Shown here in pieces: positions 33,255 through 42,078 of a stretch of 64,000 nt of DNA. How positions within the stretch are numbered: position 1 is the first letter of the stretch; every line of letters begins with the position of its first letter. Both the position numbers and the translations under genes were made by a program. This DNA comes from Apopatocola sp963618015. GTDB taxonomy: Bacteria; Bacillota; Clostridia; Oscillospirales; Oscillospiraceae. Location of the stretch: positions 4,273 through 68,272 of the forward strand of contig CAVEQS010000008.1 in assembly GCA_963618015.1 (NCBI GenBank), in the 5' to 3' direction. The notes below the pieces were generated by a model, which was not told the DNA's origin, made no database searches, and saw only the letters and a list, made by a program, of their open reading frames with translations.

Positions 33255-34094
33255 ATGTCGAAGCTTATCGAAATTACAGACTTTTCGTCCCCGGCGCTGG
33301 ACGTTTACGCCCGGCTGACCGAAAATCAGCTCATCAACCGCGCTGATCCGGCAAACGCCATGTTCATCGCCGAGAGCCCGCTCGTCATCGGCCGGGCGCT
33401 CGACGCCGGATATGAGCCGGTGTCGGTGCTCATGGAGGCGCGGCACATAAACGGCGCGGGCGCGGAGATCTTAGCGCGCCTCGGCGCGGATGTACCGGTG
33501 TTTACCGCTTCCGACAGCGTGCTTGTGCAGCTTACGGGGTTTCATTTAACGCGCGGCATGCTCTGCTGCATGCGCCGCCGGGCGCTGCCGCCGGTCGAAA
33601 CGCTCTGCCGGGACGCGCAGTGCGTCGCGGTGCTCGAGAACGTGATGAACCCGACGAACATCGGCGCAATCTTCCGCAGCGCGGCGGCGCTCGGCATGGA
33701 CGCCGTGCTGCTCACCGAAGCCGGGAGCGATCCCTTGTACCGCCGCGCCGCGCGCGTGAGCATGGGTACGGTCTTTCAGGTGCCGTGGACGTATCTCCCG
33801 GCGGGGGAGAGCTGGCAGAATACGCTGCACTCGCTTGGCTTTGAAACCGCGGCGCTTGCGCTGCGGGAGGATAGCCTCAGCATCGCCGATCCGCGCCTTG
33901 CGAGGATCGAAAAGCTTGCGCTCTGTCTCGGCACGGAGGGCGATGGGCTCGCAAACGACACCATCGCCGGCTGCGACTATACCGTGCGCATCCCCATGTC
34001 CCACGGCGTGGACAGCCTGAACGTGGCGGCGGCCAGCGCCGTGGCCTTTTACCAGCTCGGCACGCTCTGCCGGGAAAAGGAACGATCGTTATGA
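33255..34094 (+). CDS. TrmH/SpoU-family RNA 2'-O-methyltransferase
   Basis: 279 residues. N-terminal substrate-binding part (FIAESPLVIGRALDAGYEP) and a SPOUT knot domain with the three family motifs: LENVMNPTNIGAIFRSAAALGMDAVLLT, LCLGTEGDGLAN and VRIPMSHGVDSLNVAAASAVAFY. Methylates a ribose in rRNA or tRNA; which site is not visible. The stop overlaps the ATG of the CotH gene. Confidence 0.92.
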   Translation: MSKLIEITDFSSPALDVYARLTENQLINRADPANAMFIAESPLVIGRALDAGYEPVSVLMEARHINGAGAEILARLGADVPVFTASDSVLVQLTGFHLTRGMLCCMRRRALPPVETLCRDAQCVAVLENVMNPTNIGAIFRSAAALGMDAVLLTEAGSDPLYRRAARVSMGTVFQVPWTYLPAGESWQNTLHSLGFETAALALREDSLSIADPRLARIEKLALCLGTEGDGLANDTIAGCDYTVRIPMSHGVDSLNVAAASAVAFYQLGTLCREKERSL

Positions 34095-36430
34095 GAAAAA
34101 CCGTAAAGACGCTCACCGCGGCGCTGCTCGCGCTCGCGCTCGTGCTGCCTGTCCCCGCCGCCGCGGCGGCGGACGGCACGCCGTCGGTGCGCATCTCCGA
34201 GATAATGTACAAAAACCACGCGACGATCCAGGACGCCGACGGGGAGTTTTCCGACTGGTTCGAGCTGGAGAATACGTCGAACAGCCGCGTTGTCCGGCTC
34301 AAGGGCTGGAGCGTGTCCGACGGCAAGACCGTATGGGAATTTCCGGCAAACGCGACGATCGCGCGCGGCGGGCGGTGCATTGTGTTCGCCTCGCGCAAGG
34401 ACAAGACCGCGCGCGGCGGCGAGCTGCACACCTCGTTCGCCCTCGGCGAGGGGGAGACGCTCTATCTCATCGCGCCGAACGGGGCGATCGCCGACAGCGT
34501 CGAGTGCGACCCGGCACTCCCCTCCGACCATGTGCTGCGCCGGGAGGACGGCGGGGATTTTGTCGAGAGCGTATGGGCAACGCCGGGCTACCCGAACGAC
34601 GCCGCCGGGTATGCGGCGTTCTGCGAAAGCCGCGTCAACGAAAGCCCGCTTCTGATCTACGAGGCGGCGGTCTACAATGACACGATGCCCGTCGGGGACG
34701 AATACTACGACTGGATCGAGATCAAGAATGTGTCCTCGAAGGCCGTAAACCTTTCCGACTACTGCCTTTCGGACGACCGGAACGAGCTGGAAAAATGGAC
34801 GCTCCCGGACCGGCTGCTCGGGAAGGGACGCTCGATCCTTATCTACTGCGTCGGCGAGGAGGGAGAAGCCTCCGGCAGCATCCAGGCGCCCTTCGCGCTC
34901 AACGCCGTGAGCGACACGCTCTATCTTACCAAACGCGGCGAGAGCACCGCGGCGGATTATGTATGGCTGCACGACATTCCCTACGGGCGCAGCATGGGGC
35001 GCGTGGACAAGGAAAACGGCTTCTTCTATCTCTGGGATCCGACGCCGAACGAGCCGAACACGGCCGAGGCCTACCGCTTCATCTCCGAAACGCCCACGGC
35101 AGACCGCGAGGCGGGTATATACGAAGCGGGGGAGACGGTGCGCGTGAAGCTCGCCGCGGCGGGCGATATTTACTATACGACCGACGGCTCCGCCCCCTCG
35201 GCGCAGAGCACGCCGTATACCGGCGCGATCACGCTGGACGAAACGACCGTCCTCCGTGCCGCCGCCGTGGAGGAGGGCGGCGCGCCCTCCGAACCGCTCA
35301 CGCTCGGCTTTTTCATCGGCGAGGAGCATGAGCTGCCGGTACTGAGTCTCGTGACCGACGAGCCCCGGCACTTTTTCGATGTCTACTACAGCGCGGTGAA
35401 ATACCGGGAGTGCGCGGCCAACCTCTCACTCTATGCGCCCGAGGGCAGCTTCTCCATCGACTGCGGTGTGGAGCTCAAGGGGCGGACGAGCCTTTCCATG
35501 CCGAAAAAGAGTCTCGGCGTTTCGTTCCGCAAATGCTACGGCGCAGAGACGCTCAGCTATGATATCTTCGGCGAGGGGCCGACGGAGTTTTCCGAGCTTT
35601 CCATCCGCGCCGGGCAGGATTACCCGGCCACGGTGTTCCGCAACGAGCTCATGCAGTCGCTCTGCGCGGAGCTTGACACCACGCTGACGCAGCGCAGCCG
35701 CTACTGCGTGCTGTACATCAACGGCAGCTACTGGGGCATCTACTGTCTGAAGGACGATCTCACGCGCCAGTTTTATGCCAATCTCACCGGCACGGAAAAG
35801 GACGCCGTGACGATGGAGCCGTCCCCGGTCTCAACGACCTCGGCGGTGTATACCGAGGCGCTCGGCATAGACAAGGACACATCGCTCACGCGCGAGGAGG
35901 CCTACGAGCGCTTCTGCGAGGCGGTGGATATGGACGGCTTTGTGGACTGGGTGCTGCTGGAGGGCTACTGTGCCAACGTGGATCTCACGAGCAACGTGCG
36001 GTATTTCCGCACCGGCGACGAGCCGTGGCAGGTCGCCTTTTATGATCTCGACTGGGCATTCCAGAACAGAGACCGCTGCTTTTACAATGTCCTCGGTGAG
36101 GATCAGCGAGCGCAGATCGCCATCACGCTCCGCTGGCTTGCCGGGATTGAGGACTTTCGTGAGCGCCTTCTCACGCGGTATGCCGAGCTCGTCCAAACAA
36201 CGCTCTCCGACGAGCATGTCTTGGAGAAGATCGATGAATTCTGTGCGCTTCTGGAGAACGAAATGACGCGCGAGCGCGCGCTCTGGGGCAGCAGCGAGGG
36301 CTCGTGGAACCGGCAGGTGGAGGAGCTGCGCTCCAACATCGCCGACGGCTACGCCGCCTACAGCGCGAAAAATCTCTGTCTCGTGCTCGGTCTCGGCGAG
36401 GAAGAGTACCGGGAGTATTTCGGCTTTTGA
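34091..36430 (+). CDS. Secreted CotH-kinase/lamin-tail-domain protein
   Basis: 779 residues. Signal peptide (1-25; TLTAALLALALVLPVPAAAAA), lamin-tail domain 1 (about 32-150; ISEIMYKNHATIQDADGEFSDWFELEN), lamin-tail domain 2 (about 190-330; YYDWIEIKNVSSKAVNLSDY), a chitobiase C-terminal-like beta domain (about 340-410; YYTTDGSAPSAQSTPYTGAI), and a CotH domain (about 420-760; GVELKGRTSLSMPKKSLGVSF, YINGSYWGIYCLKDDLT, VAFYDLDWAF). CotH proteins are protein kinases of spore coats or surface factors. The DLDWAF Asp pair fits the metal site. No sorting motif at the C-terminus. Directly precedes cbiA. Confidence 0.85.
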   Translation: MRKTVKTLTAALLALALVLPVPAAAAADGTPSVRISEIMYKNHATIQDADGEFSDWFELENTSNSRVVRLKGWSVSDGKTVWEFPANATIARGGRCIVFASRKDKTARGGELHTSFALGEGETLYLIAPNGAIADSVECDPALPSDHVLRREDGGDFVESVWATPGYPNDAAGYAAFCESRVNESPLLIYEAAVYNDTMPVGDEYYDWIEIKNVSSKAVNLSDYCLSDDRNELEKWTLPDRLLGKGRSILIYCVGEEGEASGSIQAPFALNAVSDTLYLTKRGESTAADYVWLHDIPYGRSMGRVDKENGFFYLWDPTPNEPNTAEAYRFISETPTADREAGIYEAGETVRVKLAAAGDIYYTTDGSAPSAQSTPYTGAITLDETTVLRAAAVEEGGAPSEPLTLGFFIGEEHELPVLSLVTDEPRHFFDVYYSAVKYRECAANLSLYAPEGSFSIDCGVELKGRTSLSMPKKSLGVSFRKCYGAETLSYDIFGEGPTEFSELSIRAGQDYPATVFRNELMQSLCAELDTTLTQRSRYCVLYINGSYWGIYCLKDDLTRQFYANLTGTEKDAVTMEPSPVSTTSAVYTEALGIDKDTSLTREEAYERFCEAVDMDGFVDWVLLEGYCANVDLTSNVRYFRTGDEPWQVAFYDLDWAFQNRDRCFYNVLGEDQRAQIAITLRWLAGIEDFRERLLTRYAELVQTTLSDEHVLEKIDEFCALLENEMTRERALWGSSEGSWNRQVEELRSNIADGYAAYSAKNLCLVLGLGEEEYREYFGF

Positions 36431-36475
36431 GCTCCGGGTGTCCCGGGCGTTAACCCCATTTCTTTGGAGGGCTTT

Positions 36476-37825
36476 ATGGATCGAATCATGATCTCCGGCG
36501 TGAGCAGCGGCTGCGGGAAAACCACGGTCGTGTGCGCCGTTTTGCAGGCGCTGGTGAACCGCGGCTTGAAGACCGGCGCGTTCAAGTGCGGGCCGGACTA
36601 CATCGACCCGATGTTCCACAGCCGCATCATCGGCGCGAAGAGCGCCAATCTCGATCTGCATTTCTTTTCGGAAAATACGCTCCGGTATCTGCTCGCGAAA
36701 AACGGCGAGGGGTGCAATGTGAGCGTTATCGAGGGCGCGATGGGGTATTATGACGGCGCGGGTCTCACCTCGTGGAAAACGAGCGCCTATGAGATCGCGC
36801 TCGTCACGGAAACGCCGGTCGTGCTCGTGGTAAACGCGCGCGGCGCGGCGCTCTCGGTGCTCGCGGTCATCGAAGGGTTTCTGCGCTTCCGACCGGAGAG
36901 CGGCATCCGCGGCGTTATTCTTAATCAATGCACCGCCATGACGTATGCTTCGCTCTCCGCCGCTATTGAGGAGCGCTTTGGCATCCGCTGCCTTGGCTTC
37001 CTGCCGAAGCTGGACGAGTGTGCCATCGAAAGCCGCCATTTGGGTCTTGTGACGGCGGCGGAGATCCAAAACCTGCGCGAAAAGATGCAGACTCTTGCCG
37101 CGCAGGCGGAAAAGACGCTCGATATCGACGGTCTCCTTGCGCTCAGCCGCACCGCGCCGCCGCTGCGCTGTACGCCTATAGTTTTGCCGCAAAAGGAGAA
37201 GATCCGGCTCGCCGTGGCGCGCGACAAGGCGTTCTGTTTTTATTACGAAGACAGTCTGGACGCCGTGCGGGAGATGGGCGGCGAGATCGTGCCGTTCAGC
37301 CCGCTCGCCGACGGCGCGCTGCCGGAGGATATCGACGGGCTCTATCTCGGCGGCGGGTATCCGGAGCTGTACGCGAAGGAACTCGGCGAAAATGCGTCCA
37401 TGCGCGCGTCCATGCGCGCTGCGATAGAGAAGAAAATCCCGTGCATCGCCGAGTGCGGCGGGTTTATGTATCTCACGGAGGCCATTGGCGATCAGCCGAT
37501 GGTGGGCGCTCTTCCCGGCACATGCTTTGATACCGGGAAGCTCACCCGCTTTGGATATGTGACGCTTCGCGCAAAGAGCGACAATCTCCTCTGCCGCGCC
37601 GGGGGCGAGATCGCCGCGCACGAGTTCCATCATTGGGACTGCACCTGCCCGGGCGACGCCTTCACCGCCGAAAAGCCCACGGGGCGGCGCTGGGACTGCG
37701 CCATCAGCTCCGGCACGCTGTACGCCGGATACCCGCACTTCCATTTCTATTCCAATCTCGATTTTCTTTACCGCTTTTACGACGCCTGTATAAAGGAGAA
37801 GCACCGCCATGATCGAAAATATTAA
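36476..37825 (+). CDS. cbiA: Cobyrinate a,c-diamide synthase
   Basis: 449 residues from ATG 36476 (TTGGAGG upstream). P-loop GVSSGCGKTT (about 6-15), KCGPDYIDPMFH, VIEGAMGYYDGAG, and a C-terminal class I glutamine amidotransferase domain with IAECGGFMYL (catalytic Cys) and HEFHHW. Amidates cobyrinate at a and c using glutamine and ATP. First gene of the contiguous cobalamin cluster; it overlaps cbiC by 17 bases. Confidence 0.95.
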   Translation: MDRIMISGVSSGCGKTTVVCAVLQALVNRGLKTGAFKCGPDYIDPMFHSRIIGAKSANLDLHFFSENTLRYLLAKNGEGCNVSVIEGAMGYYDGAGLTSWKTSAYEIALVTETPVVLVVNARGAALSVLAVIEGFLRFRPESGIRGVILNQCTAMTYASLSAAIEERFGIRCLGFLPKLDECAIESRHLGLVTAAEIQNLREKMQTLAAQAEKTLDIDGLLALSRTAPPLRCTPIVLPQKEKIRLAVARDKAFCFYYEDSLDAVREMGGEIVPFSPLADGALPEDIDGLYLGGGYPELYAKELGENASMRASMRAAIEKKIPCIAECGGFMYLTEAIGDQPMVGALPGTCFDTGKLTRFGYVTLRAKSDNLLCRAGGEIAAHEFHHWDCTCPGDAFTAEKPTGRRWDCAISSGTLYAGYPHFHFYSNLDFLYRFYDACIKEKHRHDRKY

Positions 37826-38432
37826 GCCCATGGACATTGAAAAGCGCAGCTTTGCCATCATCACCGAGCTGCTCGGCGATACGAAGCTCGATGCCGAAAA
37901 CGAGCTTGTCATCAAGCGCGTCATCCACACGACCGCCGATTTTGACTATGTACAGAATCTCGTTTTCTCCCCGCACGCCGTGACGAAGGGGCTGGACGCC
38001 CTGCGCGCGGGGTGCCACATCGTCACGGACACGCAGATGGCGAAGGCGGGCATCAACAAAACGATCCTCTCGCGTCTCGGCGGCGAGGTGCACTGCTTCA
38101 TGTCTGACCCCGATGTTGCCGCCGAGGCGAAGGAGCGCGGCGTCACCCGTGCGATCGTCTCCATGGAGAAGGCGGCGCAGCTGCCGGAGCAGTGCATTTT
38201 CGCCATCGGCAACGCGCCCACGGCGCTCATCGCGCTGCACGGGCTGATCGAGGCGGGGAAGCTTGACCCCGCGCTCATCATCGGCGTGCCGGTCGGGTTC
38301 GTGAACGTGGTGGAGAGCAAGGAGCTTTTTCTCGATTCCCCGGTGCCGCACATCATCGCCCGCGGCCGGAAGGGCGGCAGCAACGTGGCCGCCGCCATCT
38401 GCAACGCGCTGCTCTACCAGATTTTGCGGTAA
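37809..38432 (+). CDS. cbiC: Cobalt-precorrin-8 methylmutase
   Basis: 207 residues. The RVIHTTADFDY motif holds the catalytic His; VTDTQMAKAGINK, FAIGNAPTALIAL and GVPVGFVNVVESKE are family signatures. Moves the methyl group from C11 to C12, producing cobyrinate. Lies between cbiA and cbiD with a 2-base gap to cbiD. Confidence 0.95.
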   Translation: MIENIKPMDIEKRSFAIITELLGDTKLDAENELVIKRVIHTTADFDYVQNLVFSPHAVTKGLDALRAGCHIVTDTQMAKAGINKTILSRLGGEVHCFMSDPDVAAEAKERGVTRAIVSMEKAAQLPEQCIFAIGNAPTALIALHGLIEAGKLDPALIIGVPVGFVNVVESKELFLDSPVPHIIARGRKGGSNVAAAICNALLYQILR

Positions 38433-38434
38433 AT

Positions 38435-39562
38435 ATGGAACAGTACATCGAAAAGGACGGAAAGCGGCTCCGGCTCGGGTATACGACCGGCTCGTGCGCC
38501 GCGGCGGCGGCCAAGGCTGCGGCCTGGATGCTGCTCACCGGGAAGCGGAAGGAGACCATCACGCTCGATACGCCGAAGGGCATCCGCCTCGAGCTCCCCG
38601 TGCGGGAGATCACCATGGGGGAGACCGCCGTCTCCTGCGCCATCGAAAAGGACAGCGGCGACGACCCGGACGTTACCAAAGGCATGCTCATATTTGCCTC
38701 CGTCCGCCGGACGGACGAGCCGGGTGTACACATCGACGGCGGCGCGGGCATTGGCCGCGTGACGAAGCGCGGGCTGGATCAGAGCGTCGGAAACGCCGCC
38801 ATCAACTCCGTGCCGCGGCAGATGATCCGCGAGAATGTGGAAGAGGTCATGGCGCTTGCCGACTTCTCCGGCGGGCTGGCGGTCGTGATCTCTGCGCCGG
38901 GAGGCGGAGAGATCGCGAAAAAGACGTTCAATCCCCGTCTCGGCATCGTCGGCGGGATCTCCATTCTCGGCACGACCGGCATCGTGGAGCCGATGAGCGA
39001 AGCGGCGCTCGTGGAGACCATCCGCGTGGAGCTGCGGCAGCGCCGCGCGCTCGGAAAGGACTATGCGCTGCTCACGCCGGGCAATTACGGCTCGGACTTC
39101 ATCCGGCAGAACCTGAATGTCGATCTCAACACCGCCGTGCAGGTCTCGAACTTCCTCGGCGACGCGCTCGATATCTGCCGGGAGCTCGGCTTTCGCGGCG
39201 CGCTGCTCGTCGGGCACATCGGAAAGCTCGTAAAGGTCGCGGGCGGCATGATGAACACACACTCCAAGTACGGCGACTGCCGCATGGAGATCCTTGCCGC
39301 GCACGCGGCCGCCTGCGGCGTGGACGCGGAGCGTATTCGCGAAATACTCGATTGCGCCGCGTGCGACGATGCCGTGCGCATTCTCCGCGAATGCGGTCTC
39401 GCGGAAGCGACGCTCGCGCGCGTTACGGACCGGGTGCTCTTCCATCTCGCGCACCGCGCGGACGGGATGAAAATCGGCGTTTTGATGTTTTCCAAGGAAT
39501 ACGGCATTCTGGGGCAGAGCGAAAACGCCCCGGAGCTTTTGAAAAAGATCATGGAGGATTGA
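38435..39562 (+). CDS. cbiD: Cobalt-precorrin-5B C1-methyltransferase
   Basis: 375 residues. LRLGYTTGSCAAAAAKAA at the N-terminus and the GIGRVTKRGLDQSVGNAAINSVPR, GGISILGTTGIVEPMS and GHIGKLVKVAGGMMNTHSKYGDCRME blocks are diagnostic. An anaerobic-pathway enzyme that acts with the CbiG step; its presence shows the oxygen-independent route. Confidence 0.95.
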   Translation: MEQYIEKDGKRLRLGYTTGSCAAAAAKAAAWMLLTGKRKETITLDTPKGIRLELPVREITMGETAVSCAIEKDSGDDPDVTKGMLIFASVRRTDEPGVHIDGGAGIGRVTKRGLDQSVGNAAINSVPRQMIRENVEEVMALADFSGGLAVVISAPGGGEIAKKTFNPRLGIVGGISILGTTGIVEPMSEAALVETIRVELRQRRALGKDYALLTPGNYGSDFIRQNLNVDLNTAVQVSNFLGDALDICRELGFRGALLVGHIGKLVKVAGGMMNTHSKYGDCRMEILAAHAAACGVDAERIREILDCAACDDAVRILRECGLAEATLARVTDRVLFHLAHRADGMKIGVLMFSKEYGILGQSENAPELLKKIMED

Positions 39563-39567
39563 ATCGT

Positions 39568-40323
39568 ATGGTACATTTTGTCGGAGCCGGAAGCGGCGCG
39601 GCCGATCTTATCACGGTGCGGGGGGCGAAGCTGCTCGGCGAGTGCGACGTGGTGATCTACGCCGGGAGCCTGGTGAATCCCGCGCTTTTGAACTACTGCC
39701 GGAAGGACTGCCAAATCTACAACAGCGCGGAAATGACGCTCGAGCAGGTGATCGCCGCCATCCGCGAGGCCGAAGCCGAGGGCAAAACGACCGTCCGCCT
39801 CCACACCGGCGATTCGAGCATTTACGGCGCGGTGCGCGAGCAGTTTGACGAGCTCGATAAGCTTGGCATCGCCTACGACGTCTGCCCCGGCGTGAGCGCC
39901 TTTTGCGGCGCGGCGGCCTCGCTCAAAACGGAGTATACGCTGCCCGACGTGAGCCAGACCGTCATCATCACGCGCGCCGCCGGCCGGACGCCGGTGCCCG
40001 AAAAGCAGTCGATCGCGGCGCTTGCCGCGCATCAGGCCACGATGGTGCTCTTCCTCAGCACGAGCCTCACCGAAAAGCTCCAGCACGAGCTTTTGGCGGG
40101 CGGCTACTCCGAAAGCACTCCCGCGGCGGTCGTATACAAGGCGACGTGGCCGGAGGAGAAGATCTTCCGCTGCACCGTCGGCACGCTGCACAAGACCGTT
40201 ACGGAAAACGGCCTTACCAAAACGAGTCTCATCGTCGTCGGCGAGTGCATGGGGGACAAGTACCTCCGCTCGCTTCTCTACCATCCCGGCTTCACCACGG
40301 AGTTCCGGGAGGCCACGGAATGA
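39568..40323 (+). CDS. cbiF: Cobalt-precorrin-4 C11-methyltransferase
   Basis: 251 residues from ATG 39568 (GGAGG upstream). A tetrapyrrole methylase: VHFVGAGSGAADLITVRG (SAM site with Ser-Gly replacing the more common Pro-Gly), VVIYAGSLVN, HTGDSSIYGA and PGVSAFCGAAASL. ATGA overlap with cbiG gives translational coupling. Confidence 0.93.
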   Translation: MVHFVGAGSGAADLITVRGAKLLGECDVVIYAGSLVNPALLNYCRKDCQIYNSAEMTLEQVIAAIREAEAEGKTTVRLHTGDSSIYGAVREQFDELDKLGIAYDVCPGVSAFCGAAASLKTEYTLPDVSQTVIITRAAGRTPVPEKQSIAALAAHQATMVLFLSTSLTEKLQHELLAGGYSESTPAAVVYKATWPEEKIFRCTVGTLHKTVTENGLTKTSLIVVGECMGDKYLRSLLYHPGFTTEFREATE

Positions 40324-41339
40324 ACGCCGCGCTCTTTGCCTACAGCCGCCGCGGCTGCGCCACGGCGCGCCGCGTTATGGAAGCTCTCGATGGCTATACG
40401 GTGCAGGCGTACACGATGGAGCGGTTTGGGGAGGCGGGCTTTGCGCCGGTCTGCCGCCCGGCGAAGGAGTTTTACGGGCCGATCTTTGCAAAGGTACAGG
40501 CCATGATCTTCGTTTCGAGCGTCGGGCTCGCCGTGCGGGAGGTCGCGCCGCATCTTAAAAGCAAGGCGACCGACCCCGCGGTGCTCGTGCTCGACGAGCT
40601 GGGGCAGTACGTGATCCCCGTGCTCTCGGGGCACATCGGCGGGGCGAACGAGCTTGCCAAAACGCTTGCCGCTTCGCTCGGCGCGCAGGCCGTCATCACG
40701 ACGGCGACTGACATCAACGGCCGCTTTTCCGTGGATTCCTGGGCGGCGAAGAACGGCTGTGCCATCGCGAGCCTGCCGGTCGCAAAGGCGGTGTCTGCCG
40801 CGGTGCTCGAGGGCGACGTGCCGCTCGCGTGCGATTTTCCGGTCGTGACGGCTCTGCCGCGCGGCATTGCTTCGGGCGATGCCGGTCCGCTCGGCGTGTA
40901 CATCGGCGTTTATGAGAAAACGCCGTTTGCGAGGACGCTGCGGCTCGTCCCGCGCGTCGTGCATCTCGGCATCGGCTGCCGGAAGGGCACGGGCGAGGAG
41001 GCGATCCGCGCGGCGGTGGACGCCGCACTCGCGGAGAATCGCATTGACCGCCGCGCCGTGAAGTGCGCCGCGTCCATCGATCTCAAGGCGCAGGAGGCGG
41101 GGCTTCTCGCCTACTGCCGGGCAGAGGGGCTGCCCATAGAGTTTTATACGGCGGAGGAGCTGCGCGCAGTGCGCGGCGAGTTTACGCCCTCGGAATTTGT
41201 GAAAAGCGTCACCGGCGTCGATAACGTGTGCGAGAGAGCCGCGCTTCGAAACGCCGAAACGTTATTGATAAAAAAGACCGCCCGCGACGGCGTGACTGTT
41301 GCGGCGGCGGTGGAGCATTGGGAGGTTCGCTTTGAGTAA
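40320..41339 (+). CDS. cbiG: Cobalt-precorrin-5A hydrolase
   Basis: 339 residues beginning at the ATG overlapping the cbiF stop. Central region VSSVGLAVREVAPHLKSKATDPAVLVLDELGQYVIPVLSGHIGGANELA and C-terminal HLGIGCRKGT...AASIDLKAQEAGLLAYC are CbiG-specific. Opens the ring delta-lactone, releasing acetaldehyde. Overlaps the TTG start of cbiH by 8 bases. Confidence 0.93.
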   Translation: MNAALFAYSRRGCATARRVMEALDGYTVQAYTMERFGEAGFAPVCRPAKEFYGPIFAKVQAMIFVSSVGLAVREVAPHLKSKATDPAVLVLDELGQYVIPVLSGHIGGANELAKTLAASLGAQAVITTATDINGRFSVDSWAAKNGCAIASLPVAKAVSAAVLEGDVPLACDFPVVTALPRGIASGDAGPLGVYIGVYEKTPFARTLRLVPRVVHLGIGCRKGTGEEAIRAAVDAALAENRIDRRAVKCAASIDLKAQEAGLLAYCRAEGLPIEFYTAEELRAVRGEFTPSEFVKSVTGVDNVCERAALRNAETLLIKKTARDGVTVAAAVEHWEVRFE

Positions 41340-42078
41340 GCTGGCGGTTGTGGGCATCGGCCCCGGAAACTATGAAAACATGACGATCCGCGCCGACCGC
41401 GCGCTGCGCGAGTGCGACGTGATCGTAGGCTATACCGTGTACGTTGATCTCGTAAAGGAGCGCTACGCGGACAAGGAATTTCTCACCACGCCGATGCTGC
41501 GCGAGGTGGAGCGCTGCGAAATGGCGCTCGAAACGGCGCGCGGCGGAAAGAGCGTTGCGATGATCTGCTCCGGCGACAGCGGCATTTACGGCATGGCGGC
41601 GCTGCTCTATGAGCTGCGCGGCGAGGAGGGCGAGCCCGAGATCGAGGTCATCCCCGGCCTCACCGCCGCGTGCAGCGGCGGGGCGCTGCTCGGCGCACCG
41701 CTCACGCATGACTTTGCCGTCATCAGCCTGAGCGACCGGCTGACGCCGTGGGAGAAGATCGAAAAGCGCCTAGCGTGTGCGGCCGAGGCCGATCTCAGCA
41801 TCGTCCTTTATAACCCCCGCAGCAAGGGCCGCCCGGAAAATCTCCGCATGGCGTGCGATATTTTGCTGCGCTATCTGCCGGAGGATCGTCCCTGCGGCGT
41901 GGCGCACTCCATCGGGCGCGAGGGCGAGGCGGGCGAATATATGACGCTCGCTGAGCTGCGAGACGCCGATATCGATATGTTCAGCACCGTATTCATCGGA
42001 AACGCCATGACGAAGATGATCGGCGGGGCAATGGTGACGCCGCGCGGCTACCGCCGCAAGGGGGCGCCGGATGCCTAA
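41332..42078 (+). CDS. cbiH: Precorrin-3B/cobalt-factor III C17-methyltransferase
   Basis: 248 residues from a TTG at 41332, chosen because it has GGGAGG 7 bases upstream and immediately precedes the conserved KLAVVGIGPGNYENMTIRA. Other family blocks: GYTVYVDLV, SGDSGIYGMAALLYE, PGLTAACSGGALLGAPLTHDF and VLYNPRSKGRP. Performs the ring-contraction methylation. Overlaps both neighbours. Confidence 0.92.
   Translation: MSKLAVVGIGPGNYENMTIRADRALRECDVIVGYTVYVDLVKERYADKEFLTTPMLREVERCEMALETARGGKSVAMICSGDSGIYGMAALLYELRGEEGEPEIEVIPGLTAACSGGALLGAPLTHDFAVISLSDRLTPWEKIEKRLACAAEADLSIVLYNPRSKGRPENLRMACDILLRYLPEDRPCGVAHSIGREGEAGEYMTLAELRDADIDMFSTVFIGNAMTKMIGGAMVTPRGYRRKGAPDA

Noticed and set aside
36431..36475. 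Cobalamin riboswitch upstream of cbiA
   Set aside because: Only 45 bases separate the CotH gene from cbiA and none of the B12-riboswitch boxes is present.
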